The notes under the pieces: generated by a model | Database searches by the model: none | Told to the model about the DNA's origin: nothing | The model's input: the letters and a program-made list of their open reading frames with translations, nothing else | NCBI GenBank assembly: GCA_947498935.1 | Contig: CANMMM010000011.1 | Span: 81,378 to 145,377, forward strand | Length of the DNA: 64,000 nucleotides | Source of the DNA: an uncultured Aquimarina sp. | GTDB taxonomy: Bacteria > Bacteroidota > Bacteroidia > Flavobacteriales > Flavobacteriaceae | Direction of reading: 5' to 3' | Shown: in pieces, positions 35,683 to 44,852 of the stretch | Position numbering within the stretch: the first letter of the stretch is position 1 | Layout: every line of letters starts with the position of its first letter | Program-made: the position numbers and the translations under genes

Positions 35683-35822
35683 CCTAGTATCCCTCACATT
35701 TTTCTGCTCCATATCAGAACAATCTGCCGTGGCTAGCACTTGCGCTGTTAAATTATCCTTAAACGTAAAATGGAGCTTGTATATCTTTATATATTTGAGA
35801 AAAAGAGACTTAATACACCACT

Positions 35823-38321
35823 ATGCGCACACGACTTCTAGCCATTGCTTTGAGTATCGTATCGATACACGCACACTATGCACAAGCTCCTGAAAAATTA
35901 AACGCCATACAAATACACGAAGCCATCCAGAAACTAAATTTCCTAGGATCTGTATTATATGTAGCAGCTCATCCCGATGATGAAAACACACGATTGATCT
36001 CCTACATGGCCAATCAGGTAAAAGCTAGAACCGCCTACCTATCATTAACACGTGGTGATGGAGGACAGAATTTGATAGGTCCAGAAATAAGAGAACTCCT
36101 AGGCGTTATTCGTACCCAAGAACTATTAGCTGCCAGACGTACCGATGGCGGAGAACAAATATTCACTAGAGCCAATGATTTTGGATTCTCTAAACACCCC
36201 GACGAGACACTTGCCATCTGGGATAAAGAGCAAGTAATGAGCGATGTCGTTTGGGCTATCAGAAAATTTAAACCCGATGTAATTATCAATCGATTCAATC
36301 ATAGAACCCCTGGGACTACCCACGGTCATCACACTACATCCGCCATGCTTAGTGTAGATGCCTTTGACCTAACAGCAGATGCCAAACACTACCCTGATCA
36401 ATTACAATATGTAAGCACATGGCAGCCAAAACGCCTATTTTTTAATACCTCTTGGTGGTTTTATGGGAGTAAAGAAAATTTTGAAAAAGCCGATAAATCT
36501 AATTTCTTAACACTAGATACTGGTAGCTACTACCCTACTACAGGACTTTCTAACTCAGAAATCGCATCTCTAAGTAGAAGCCAGCATAAATCACAAGGCT
36601 TTGGTAGTACTGGAACTCGTGGAAAACAACCCGAGTATATAGAACTCATAAAAGGAACATTACCTGCCGACAAAACCAATCTTTTCGACGGTATTGATAC
36701 CTCATGGAACCGTATCAAAGGTGGAAAAGCCATCGGAGCCATTCTCAATAGCGTAGAAAAAGAATTTGATTTTCAAAACCCTGCCGCTGTATTGCCACAA
36801 TTAGTAGCCGCATATCAACTGATAGATACACTGGAAGACGAGCACTGGAAAACGATCAAAACCAAAGAAATCAAAAAAATCATCGCAGCCTGTGCAGGGC
36901 TCTATTTAGAAACCGTAAGCACAGCCGCTCATACCACCTATGGAAGCAAACTGACCATCCATGCAGAAGCTATTAATAGAAGTGCCAGTACCATTCAATT
37001 ACAAAGCATTGCTATACCCGCATTATCCATTACCAAAGCCACAGCCACTAGGCTAGAAAACAATATATCTTTTAAAGATACCTTTACCGCTATCATTCCA
37101 TCGAGTCTACCTTATACCTCTCCTTACTGGTTAACCCAAAAAGGAACCTTAGGAATGTATACCGTTACTGATCGTACGCTCATTGGTAATCCTGAAACCC
37201 TACGAAACATACAAGCTACATTTTCTGTAGCTATAGATGGAGTGACTATCCCTTTCTACAGAGAAGTCGTATATAAAACCAATGACCCTGTAAAAGGAGA
37301 AGTATACAAGCCCTTAGAAATTGTACCCAAAGTAGCAGTACGTCTCGAAGATAAGGTAAGTATCTTTGCCAATAGTACACCTAAAAAAATCCCTGTAACC
37401 CTTACCTCAGCGATAGATAATGTAGCAGGCACATTACAGTTAAAAATACCCGAAGGATGGCAAGTGACCCCACAAACAGTCGAATTCTCACTTGCACAAA
37501 AAGGAGCAGCACAAACCATTTCATTCACCGTTACACCACCAGCACATCAGCACGAAGGGTACATCACTCCCATCGCTACTGTTGGACAAAAAACCTATAC
37601 CGATGAGGTAGTAACGATGGATTACGACCACATTCCCTACCAAACAGTAATCCTACCCTCTGAAACGAAAGTAGTCCGATTAGACATTCAGAAAAAAGGA
37701 CAACATATCGGATATATCGAAGGCGCAGGCGATATCGTACCAGAAAGCTTACAGCAAATCGGCTATACCGTGACCACTATTGCCCCTACAGACATTACCG
37801 CAGAAAACCTAACCCGTTTTGATGCCATCGTAGTAGGAATCCGAGCATATAATACTGTCGAAGCCTTAAAATTCAAACAACCGATACTATTAGACTATGT
37901 CCAAAACGGAGGAAATCTAATCGTACAATACAATACCAATAGGCGATTAAAAGTAACTGATCAATTAGGCCCCTATCCGCTTAAATTATCCAGAGATCGT
38001 GTCACTGATGAAGCAGCAGCCATCACATTCTTAGCCAAAGAACACCCTGTACTCAATACACCTAATAAGATTACATCGCAGGATTTCGAAGGCTGGGTAC
38101 AAGAGCGTGGTTTGTATTTCCCTAATGAGTGGGCCGATGCCTACACTCCTATTTTAGCTGCGAATGATAAGAATGAATCTCCTAAAAAAGGAGGCCTATT
38201 AGTAGCCAAACACGGAAAAGGATATTACGTATACACAGGATTGAGTTTCTTTAGAGAATTCCCAGCAGGGGTAGCAGGAGCTTATCGCTTATTCGCGAAT
38301 ATGCTATCTTTAGGTAAATAA
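35823..38321 (+). CDS. Secreted PIG-L/LmbE-family deacetylase, multidomain
   Basis: 832 residues with a signal peptide (MRTRLLAIALSIVSIHAHYAQA). The first ~280 residues form the PIG-L domain with the metal-binding VAAHPDDENTRLI and INRFNHRTPGTTHGHHTTSAML. Beta-rich segments follow, including an NEW3-like region (about 500-600). The last third (GYIEGAGDIVPESLQQIGYTV...) resembles a glutamine-amidotransferase-like/ThuA-type fold. PIG-L enzymes remove N-acetyl groups from GlcNAc-type substrates with Zn. Its export and the downstream symporter suggest use of an amino sugar or glycoconjugate from outside. Confidence 0.85.
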   Translation: MRTRLLAIALSIVSIHAHYAQAPEKLNAIQIHEAIQKLNFLGSVLYVAAHPDDENTRLISYMANQVKARTAYLSLTRGDGGQNLIGPEIRELLGVIRTQELLAARRTDGGEQIFTRANDFGFSKHPDETLAIWDKEQVMSDVVWAIRKFKPDVIINRFNHRTPGTTHGHHTTSAMLSVDAFDLTADAKHYPDQLQYVSTWQPKRLFFNTSWWFYGSKENFEKADKSNFLTLDTGSYYPTTGLSNSEIASLSRSQHKSQGFGSTGTRGKQPEYIELIKGTLPADKTNLFDGIDTSWNRIKGGKAIGAILNSVEKEFDFQNPAAVLPQLVAAYQLIDTLEDEHWKTIKTKEIKKIIAACAGLYLETVSTAAHTTYGSKLTIHAEAINRSASTIQLQSIAIPALSITKATATRLENNISFKDTFTAIIPSSLPYTSPYWLTQKGTLGMYTVTDRTLIGNPETLRNIQATFSVAIDGVTIPFYREVVYKTNDPVKGEVYKPLEIVPKVAVRLEDKVSIFANSTPKKIPVTLTSAIDNVAGTLQLKIPEGWQVTPQTVEFSLAQKGAAQTISFTVTPPAHQHEGYITPIATVGQKTYTDEVVTMDYDHIPYQTVILPSETKVVRLDIQKKGQHIGYIEGAGDIVPESLQQIGYTVTTIAPTDITAENLTRFDAIVVGIRAYNTVEALKFKQPILLDYVQNGGNLIVQYNTNRRLKVTDQLGPYPLKLSRDRVTDEAAAITFLAKEHPVLNTPNKITSQDFEGWVQERGLYFPNEWADAYTPILAANDKNESPKKGGLLVAKHGKGYYVYTGLSFFREFPAGVAGAYRLFANMLSLGK

Positions 38322-38338
38322 GCACTAAAAACAGGTCT

Positions 38339-38452
38339 ATGCAAACAACACCCACACCCAAAAAGTGGAAAAAAAGCTACACAACAGTACTAGTAGCCAA
38401 TGTGATATATCTAGTGATTTTTTACCTCATCACCCGTTACTTTTCGTCCTAA
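38339..38452 (+). CDS. Small single-span membrane protein, 37 residues
   Basis: MQTTPTPKKWKKSYTTVLVA then NVIYLVIFYLITRYFSS: a basic head and one membrane span, ended by TAA. It fits exactly between the PIG-L deacetylase (ending 38321) and the symporter (starting 38473), with 17- and 20-bp spacers. A small subunit beside a solute symporter is a known theme in Bacteroidota, but the partner relation here is inferred. Confidence 0.7.
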   Translation: MQTTPTPKKWKKSYTTVLVANVIYLVIFYLITRYFSS

Positions 38453-38472
38453 AAAACAATAATCGATAGCCT

Positions 38473-40185
38473 ATGCAACTTATAGATTGGATTGTACTCA
38501 GCGGTACATTACTATTCATCGTTATATACGGAACTTGGAAAACCCGAGGGAGTGCCACCGTACAAGAATATATCAAAGGAGGTAATCAAGCCAAATGGTG
38601 GACCATCGGACTCTCCGTAATGGCCACACAAGCCAGTGCCATTACCTTTCTATCCACACCAGGGCAAGCCTTCCATAGCGGTATGGGCTTTGTACAATTC
38701 TACATAGGACTACCACTAGCCATGATTATCATTTCTATGGTATTCATTCCCATATATCATAAGCTAAATGTATATACCGCCTATGAATACCTAGAAAGCC
38801 GATTCGATCTCAAAACCCGAACCATTACAGCACTCTTTTTTCTGATCCAAAGAGGGCTCGGAGCAGGCATCACCATATTTGCCCCTGCCATCATACTATC
38901 CGTAGTACTAGGATGGAACCTCACACTACTAAACATCATTATTGGTATATTAGTCATTCTGTACACCGTATCTGGAGGTACCAAAGCCGTGAGTGTTACC
39001 CAAAAACAGCAAATGGCGATCATCTTTGGAGGTATGTTTACCGCATTTTTCCTGATCATCCAATACCTTCCCGAAGGAATCACCTTTAGCAAAGCACTAG
39101 ACATAGCAGGTGCTAATGGCAAGATGAAAGTACTAGACTTCTCATTCGATCTCAGTAATAAATACACCGTATGGACAGGCATTATCGGAGGTACATTTTT
39201 AATGCTATCCTACTTCGGTACAGACCAGAGCCAAGTACAGCGCTATCTATCAGGAAAATCTGTAAAAGAAAGCCAATTAGGACTCTTATTCAATGGATTG
39301 CTCAAAGTACCCATGCAATTCTTTATCCTACTAGTTGGTGTTATGGTATTTGTATTTTATCAATTCAATGCCTCACCCCTACATTTTAATCCACAGGCCA
39401 AAACAGCCATCCAACAAACAGCAGAAGCCCAGGAATATACAGCACTCGAACAGCAACTCGCTAACATACAAGCACAAAAAAACAGTGCTATAACCGATTA
39501 CCTACAGCACAATACCCCAGCTAGCAAAGAAAAAATACAACAACTTGCTACCCAAGATAAAGACACCAGAGACGCTGCCAAAAAATTACTAGAAAAAGCC
39601 ACTCCTGATGTCAAGAGTAATGACAAGGATTTTGTATTCATACACTTTATCCTCCATAACCTACCCCGTGGATTAATCGGACTTTTATTAGCCGTTATTC
39701 TATCCGCCGCCATGTCCTCTACCGCCTCAGAACTCAATGCATTGGCATCCACCACTACCATCGATTTATACAAGCGAAATCGAAGTCAGCAAAGCGAAAA
39801 ACACTATGTAACCGTCTCTAAAGTATTCACCCTCATCTGGGGAATCATTGCCATCCTCATTGCCTGTTTTGCCAATCTGTTTGACAATCTGATACAGCTC
39901 GTAAATATTATAGGCTCTATTTTTTATGGCAATGTATTGGGGATATTCCTCATCGCTTTTTTCTTGAAATTTGTACAGAGCAATGCCACCTTTATTGCGG
40001 CCATCGGCACACAAGTGATCATCATACTTATTTTTTACTTTGCGATCTATCTGCCCGAACAAGCAGGAGCACCACCCTTGATTGGGTATTTATGGCTTAA
40101 TGCGATAGGATGTGGTATTGTCATGTTTTTAGCTGTATTGCTACAAGCAGTACTCCCTAATACCAAACAGCAGTCCCTTAATTAA
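38473..40185 (+). CDS. Sodium:solute symporter (SSS family)
   Basis: 570 residues, about 13-14 membrane spans. The start LIDWIVLSGTLLFIVIYGTWKTRGS, EYIKGGNQAKWWTIGLSVMATQASAITFLSTPGQAF and the sodium-site LLAVILSAAMSSTASELNALAST are typical of SSS proteins. A charged insertion of about 90 residues (roughly 300-390, Gln/Ala/Lys rich, probably coiled) separates two spans. It likely imports the product made by the neighbouring deacetylase; the solute is unknown. A GGGCGTT repeat follows. Confidence 0.93.
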   Translation: MQLIDWIVLSGTLLFIVIYGTWKTRGSATVQEYIKGGNQAKWWTIGLSVMATQASAITFLSTPGQAFHSGMGFVQFYIGLPLAMIIISMVFIPIYHKLNVYTAYEYLESRFDLKTRTITALFFLIQRGLGAGITIFAPAIILSVVLGWNLTLLNIIIGILVILYTVSGGTKAVSVTQKQQMAIIFGGMFTAFFLIIQYLPEGITFSKALDIAGANGKMKVLDFSFDLSNKYTVWTGIIGGTFLMLSYFGTDQSQVQRYLSGKSVKESQLGLLFNGLLKVPMQFFILLVGVMVFVFYQFNASPLHFNPQAKTAIQQTAEAQEYTALEQQLANIQAQKNSAITDYLQHNTPASKEKIQQLATQDKDTRDAAKKLLEKATPDVKSNDKDFVFIHFILHNLPRGLIGLLLAVILSAAMSSTASELNALASTTTIDLYKRNRSQQSEKHYVTVSKVFTLIWGIIAILIACFANLFDNLIQLVNIIGSIFYGNVLGIFLIAFFLKFVQSNATFIAAIGTQVIIILIFYFAIYLPEQAGAPPLIGYLWLNAIGCGIVMFLAVLLQAVLPNTKQQSLN

Positions 40186-40208
40186 ATCATACTGTACTGT
40201 TGTTTTTT

Positions 40209-40297
40209 GGGCGTTACCACAAGGGTCGGGCTATCCGTTCCAATTCCTCGCACTCCTAAGGTCGTGCTGTGGGATTTCCACTGCTATCCCTAACGCA
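40209..40297 (+). repeat. GGGCGTT...AACGCA dispersed repeat, copy 4
   Basis: gggcgttaccacaagggtcg, ggctatccgttccaattcct, cgcactcctaaggtcgtgct, gtgggatttccactgctatc, ccTAACGCA. It starts 23 bp after the symporter stop, where it could act as a transcript end or processed RNA. Confidence 0.9.
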
Positions 40298-40527
40298 AAT
40301 AGTCATGGAATAATACTTTGGCTTAAGTACCCAAACATCAACAATCGTGTTCGTTTATACTTGATTATTGAGTTAATACCAATTCGCAATAGCAACGTAA
40401 TTTGGTACTGATATCTCCATCTTAAAGTATAACCATCGAGAATATTATCTCAATCAAAAATCCTCTAAATTTGAAAAAAACACTAGTTCCAATAAAAGAG
40501 ATATATCCTTTATATTAATTTAGAAAT
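40298..40527. other. Non-coding stretch before the GNAT gene
   Basis: About 230 bp, AT-rich, with no gene or clear repeat. It must hold the promoter of the following acetyltransferase gene, but no box could be fixed with confidence. Confidence 0.4.
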
Positions 40528-40986
40528 ATGATAAGTGAGCCTAAAATACGTTTCGCACAGAAGAAAGACTTACCTGATTTGGTCGAATTATGTAGACTTC
40601 ATGCTATCTTCGAAAAATCTGAATATGACACAAAACAAAAAAAGGAGCTTTTGGATACACATTTGTTTTCAAATCATCCTAGCTTGTTTTGTTTGGTAAT
40701 AGAAAAAGATGATTGCCTTATAGGATATACAACTTACATGAAGCAATTTTCAACTTGGGATGCAAGCTATTATATCTATATGGATTGTTTATTCCTGACA
40801 GAAGAATCAAGAGGCTTTGGTATTGGAGAAAAATTAATCGATAGAATTAAGCAAGAAGCACTAGAATTAGATTGTTTATTGATCCAATGGCAAACGCCAG
40901 ATTTTAATAAAAGAGCTATGAAGTTTTACAAAAAAATTGGAGCATTTAGCAAATCAAAAGAGCGATACTTTCTTACAATTGAATAA
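40528..40986 (+). CDS. GNAT-family N-acetyltransferase
   Basis: 152 residues. RFAQKKDLPDLVELCRLHAIFE at the N-terminus, IGYTTYMKQFSTWDASYYIYMDCLFLTEESRGFGIGEKLIDRIK (acetyl-CoA loop RGFGIG) and WQTPDFNKRAMKFYKKIGA at the C-terminus. It looks like the diamine/aminoglycoside-acetyltransferase side of the GNATs, but the substrate is open. Monocistronic and convergent with the following minus-strand gene. Confidence 0.9.
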   Translation: MISEPKIRFAQKKDLPDLVELCRLHAIFEKSEYDTKQKKELLDTHLFSNHPSLFCLVIEKDDCLIGYTTYMKQFSTWDASYYIYMDCLFLTEESRGFGIGEKLIDRIKQEALELDCLLIQWQTPDFNKRAMKFYKKIGAFSKSKERYFLTIE

Positions 40987-41107
40987 ATCAAACAGTTCGA
41001 GTTTCGACGTATTACTATGATGCATTATATAACCTACCAAACAATGGTATAAAATATAGTACGCAGCGTATGGATGACTACACACGCTGCATACTATACT
41101 AAAAATA

Positions 41108-42589
41108 CTACATCGGCTCATAATAATGTATTTCACCTTCATTAAGTGCAAATACATTTTCTGAAATAGCAGTAGTAATAGCTATGGTTGGAGAAAAACT
41201 ATCCGTTCTTTGGTTATACGGAGCAGCTGTAGTACCATTATACGTTGTAGCCATCACATTATTCAATCCCTTCGCATTGTCGAACCCACCAATCTGTGAT
41301 TCATTGGTTGTACTCGCCAATTGACTATGCGAATAATACGTCTGTGTATCCCTCCCAGTCCATTTAGATTGAATCGATTGATTGTACACCCCACAAGTAA
41401 TACCTTTAAATTTTCCTGCTTTTCCATCCAGTATCACACTATTAGGATCGGTATAGCTCTTATAAATTTTATCACACCCATCTGCATTAAAAATATACGC
41501 ATTTCGTGTAACAGCTACACTATAATCCAGAATCTGCATCCCTCCCGATGGAATAAACTGCTTAAATAGCGGATAATTATTGGCGGCTGCACCATTGAGG
41601 GTACACATATCTACTGTTCTGCGTAATCGCTGTAAACGGTGATCTAGGCATATCTCTACTCCTATATCATTATTGCCTATAAATGAAGGTGTAAAACGCG
41701 CATAAGTAGATTGGGGTGATGTATGCTTATCTCCTGACAAGATACTATAAGACGGATAATTCCCTAGCCATTCCGTAATCATACCATTGGTCGTAATCTG
41801 TCCATTTGCATCAAAAACCCCCATGGTTAAATCTACAGTAGATTCATTTTGCTTTTCGTACAAAAAGACTTCTACATCCTCCATCATCGTCTGGTTTAAA
41901 TGAAAAAATGCGCCCCTGTTCCTTACCGTACACAGCGGATTAGCACGTGCCGATTTCATAAAGTCATTTAATACCTGAAGTTCATCACTCATACTCATAT
42001 CAAAAACCAAACTCCGTGCCCAGTTATGATTGCTATGTGCTTTAAATAATGTATGAATATCATGAGGTAATATTTCGTTTAATGCTGCTTGTCTAGCTAG
42101 TACTTTAGAAGAACTCAGAAATACTTCATAATCCTCTATATTACTCGTTAGTGTAGAACCTATAATCAATGTGTAGTAATTATTATCATCAGGCACTACA
42201 TTTTTAAATGCTTTCTTGATCGTAGCTACTATATATTCAAAAGGGTACATATCTTCTTCGATCTTTACATAAGGATAAGGTCCTTCTACACAATGAAAAA
42301 AGAACTCTGGAATCACGAAATGGCGATTATAGGTTTTATAATGCGGTATCATTTGTGCAAAATAATCCATCACGATTTCTATACGATAATCAATATCTTT
42401 TTTAATTTCCGCAGCAGTCGTGTTGGCATTAATTCCATTCCATTGACCCACCACCCAGGGGCAAGAAGGATCATTAATAATGGTTTTAAGTGCTGATGGA
42501 CCTGTGTATACAGACCAAGCAGAATAGTCGAATTGTTCCATGTATATGTGGGTTTTAAGATTTTGTTTTATTGTAGAATTTACATTCAT
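41108..42589 (-). CDS. Nitrilase-like (carbon-nitrogen hydrolase superfamily) protein, divergent
   Basis: About 493 residues from the ATG at 42589 (others at 42541 or a GTG at 42613 are possible). Features suggesting a nitrilase fold: HFVIPEFFFH (Glu95, catalytic Glu candidate), YEKQNES (Lys246 candidate) and IGVEICLDHRLQRLRR (Cys314, nucleophile candidate, in the usual hydrophobic-Cys-x-Asp-x-Arg setting). The protein is much longer than normal nitrilases (about 270-340), with an extra ~150-residue C-terminal region rich in Asn, Thr and Gln. No signal peptide. Substrate unknown; fold assignment is by motif only. Confidence 0.5.
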   Translation of the reverse strand: MNVNSTIKQNLKTHIYMEQFDYSAWSVYTGPSALKTIINDPSCPWVVGQWNGINANTTAAEIKKDIDYRIEIVMDYFAQMIPHYKTYNRHFVIPEFFFHCVEGPYPYVKIEEDMYPFEYIVATIKKAFKNVVPDDNNYYTLIIGSTLTSNIEDYEVFLSSSKVLARQAALNEILPHDIHTLFKAHSNHNWARSLVFDMSMSDELQVLNDFMKSARANPLCTVRNRGAFFHLNQTMMEDVEVFLYEKQNESTVDLTMGVFDANGQITTNGMITEWLGNYPSYSILSGDKHTSPQSTYARFTPSFIGNNDIGVEICLDHRLQRLRRTVDMCTLNGAAANNYPLFKQFIPSGGMQILDYSVAVTRNAYIFNADGCDKIYKSYTDPNSVILDGKAGKFKGITCGVYNQSIQSKWTGRDTQTYYSHSQLASTTNESQIGGFDNAKGLNNVMATTYNGTTAAPYNQRTDSFSPTIAITTAISENVFALNEGEIHYYEPM

Positions 42590-42722
42590 CTTTACATTTT
42601 CTAGCGTATACACACATGTATATTCATAGGCTAAAAATATAAAAAACCACTATACACATAAATAAGTAGTTCTACTTGAATTTACTACCTTAAATTGTAA
42701 CGATTATTCAGAACCTCACAAT

Positions 42723-42828
42723 GAAGTGATTTTTTAGTTGCATAGCAGCGCTACGGAACTCAAAAATTACAAAATTTGAGTGCAAAAGATCGTTTTTATA
42801 GCAAATTGAAAAAAGTTTAAATCACTTC
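42723..42828 (+). repeat. GAAGTG palindromic-end repeat, deleted left arm
   Basis: The start GAAGTGATTTTTTAGTTGCA joins the family end directly to the inner ttttttagttgcatagcagc block; the right part up to AAAGTTTAAATCACTTC is complete. 106 bp. Confidence 0.85.
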
Positions 42829-43140
42829 TATAATAGAAATAACTTTGTAGAATATAAGAATGAAGAAAATATGGGGTAATATTGAGAAATAAATGTTATA
42901 AAATTTATAAAAAATTTCTCTTAGAAGTAGTTTCAACTCTTTATAATGGTGGTTATTAAATGAAAGTGTTTACTAAATGCAATACTTGCTTTCTGGTACA
43001 ACCTAAGTGCTTAAAAAACATAAAATAAGTACACAAAGGCTTCTGTGGCTTCCATTATACTACAAAAAGTTGAAACTGTACATTCATAGTTTTCAGATGA
43101 TACGTATTTCCTAACTAAATAAGCATCATCTAAACTTGTA
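42829..43140. repeat. Gene-free region with a diverged long inverted repeat
   Basis: No gene is seen. GAAGTAGTTTCAACTCTTTA (from 42924) pairs with a block around 43053-43082, tactacaaaaagttgaaact. The two arms are about 100 bp apart, and an outer length near 159 bp equals the size class of the GAAGTG elements. The interior is unrelated to other copies. It may be an old or distant relative. Confidence 0.4.
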
Positions 43141-43473
43141 TTAATGATGTATCACAGCTTCTGCTAGATAATCTGAAATATGCTTTTGAAAATCTTGGTA
43201 TTGTGATATGATAGAACCAATTTCATTATCAGATACTGTATGAGTATCGATTACGTCATTGTATCGAGAAGCAGTTTTATCAATTGCTCGTTTTAATTGT
43301 TTTCCATAAACATCTAACTCTAGATATTGTTCATGCATATCTGGAGTACAGGGTTCGCATTTATAAGAATGCAGTTCGGATAACATTGCTGACAATTGAT
43401 CTCCAATACGACTCAATCGTAAATAATGAGGCTGTCTATCAACCTGCTCAAAAGTTGTCGTTAAGTTTTTCAT
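43141..43473 (-). CDS. Uncharacterised 110-residue helical protein
   Basis: Reading from the ATG at 43473: MKNLTTTFEQVDRQPHYLRL, then an amphipathic helix, a Cys-x-x-Cys turn (CEPC, near residue 55) and a second long helix ending in IHH. No signal peptide or membrane segment. The layout resembles a small helical hairpin with a possible metal or redox CxxC, but I do not recognise the family. It is alone between gene-poor stretches. Confidence 0.6.
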   Translation of the reverse strand: MKNLTTTFEQVDRQPHYLRLSRIGDQLSAMLSELHSYKCEPCTPDMHEQYLELDVYGKQLKRAIDKTASRYNDVIDTHTVSDNEIGSIISQYQDFQKHISDYLAEAVIHH

Positions 43474-43728
43474 ACACAATAATACTTTAATAATGAAGGA
43501 ATTAAATTACCAAAAACAAGTAGTATTACCAAACCACTCGTCTATTTATTGATAATTTCACATTTTTTTAACACTAAAAAAGTAAAATTTACAGTTATAC
43601 CGTAAGAAAAACACTTCAAAAACCACAACCTACTCAATTACAACAACATACTCTTCATGACAATTGATATATGCGTTTACCACATATAAAAACAGGTAAA
43701 ACATTTTATTATTATTTACACTAGTCAC
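43474..43728. other. Gene-free stretch between two minus-strand genes
   Basis: About 250 bp, AT-rich, with no gene or repeat recognised. It lies upstream of the small helical protein and downstream of the DUF2911 gene's terminator, so any promoter for the former should be here. Confidence 0.4.
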
Positions 43729-43771
43729 AAAAAAGCTCCTTATGCAATATATCAACATAAGGAGCTTTTTT
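43729..43771 (-). terminator. Intrinsic terminator
   Basis: A perfect 16-bp inverted repeat (aaaaaagctccttatg at 43729-43744, complement at 43756-43771) with an 11-nt loop and flanking A/T runs on both sides. It lies 51 bp downstream of the DUF2911 gene on the minus strand and could act in both directions. Confidence 0.85.
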
Positions 43772-43822
43772 GTAGAATTTGTAAACCTCTACACAGCTAT
43801 ACAATAGTATTGAGAACTTTTC

Positions 43823-44662
43823 TTACAAAGCTCCCCATTCTTTTAAAGAATCATTATTTAATTTTACGTAATCATCATTACCTGCTTTAGAAGCTAATTC
43901 TAAAGATTTTTTTGCTGCTTTGATAGCGCCTTCTTTATCTCCGTTTTTAGCTAAAATCAAAGAATGCTGTCTGTGATACCAAAAACGATCTCCATTACCT
44001 GCAATTGCTTTTTCGATATGTTGCTTTGCTTTAGCAAATTCTTTTGTGTCTTTATAAAACACTGCTATTTGATAATGATCATTTGCAGAAGGACCTGCCA
44101 TAACTTTTTCGATACTTGCTGTTGCTATTTCTTTAGTAGGTACCGTAATTTTTACCGTAGCTTCTGTTTTTTCCCAGAAAAAGCTCAAATGTGCACTATC
44201 CATTGCTAAATCACTAAACATGATTGTAAATGTTTCTACTGAAAAAGGTAGTGTAGTTGGCTTTACCTTTACTGTAGCAGCTACTTTGGTAGCATCCCAT
44301 TTTTGTGGAGTACCCCAATTATTTGCATCACTGTAGAAAATAATTTCCCAACTGTCTTTTCCTGGTTTTGTAAAAATAGCATATGTTCCTTTTTTTAAAG
44401 GTGCATCACCTATCTTAACATCGTCGCTAAATGTAATCTCTGTATTTTTATTAGCACCTGTTCTCCATAACTTATCAAATGGTACTAGATTACCGAATAT
44501 CGTACGTCCTTTCATACTCGGTCTAGAGTATGACACTGAAACGTCTGTTAATCCAACTACTTGTTTTATTGTAGAAGCTGGACTAGGCTGCGGAGTTTTA
44601 ATCTGTGCTTGAATCCCCATAGACAATAAAGCCACAGAAACAAATAAAATGATCTTTTTCAT
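43823..44662 (-). CDS. DUF2911 domain exported protein
   Basis: 279 residues with a Sec signal (MKKIILFVSVALLSMGIQAQ). SVSYSRPSMKGRTIFGNLVPFDKLWRTGANKNTEITFSDDVKIGDAPLKKGTYAIFTKPGKDSWEIIFYSD is the DUF2911 core, common in marine Bacteroidota and of unknown function. A C-terminal tetratricopeptide-like helical part (AKQHIEKAIAGNGDRFWYHRQHSLILAKNGDKEGAIKAAKKS) follows. Likely periplasmic or outer-membrane associated. It is divergent from the aquaporin gene. Confidence 0.88.
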   Translation of the reverse strand: MKKIILFVSVALLSMGIQAQIKTPQPSPASTIKQVVGLTDVSVSYSRPSMKGRTIFGNLVPFDKLWRTGANKNTEITFSDDVKIGDAPLKKGTYAIFTKPGKDSWEIIFYSDANNWGTPQKWDATKVAATVKVKPTTLPFSVETFTIMFSDLAMDSAHLSFFWEKTEATVKITVPTKEIATASIEKVMAGPSANDHYQIAVFYKDTKEFAKAKQHIEKAIAGNGDRFWYHRQHSLILAKNGDKEGAIKAAKKSLELASKAGNDDYVKLNNDSLKEWGAL

Positions 44663-44852
44663 GGTGTTTAAAATTTAGTGTGTTTATTAAAGTACGAGTA
44701 ACGAAAGTACTAATTACCCCTACATTTAGAGTTAACAAAAGCTTAAAAAAAGTCTTACTATATTTGCCTTCTTTATAGTAGGCCATAAAGCGAAATTACT
44801 GCTGTAAAATCTAGAAAAATTACTATCAAAAAAACGCTAATTTTTAATCCAA

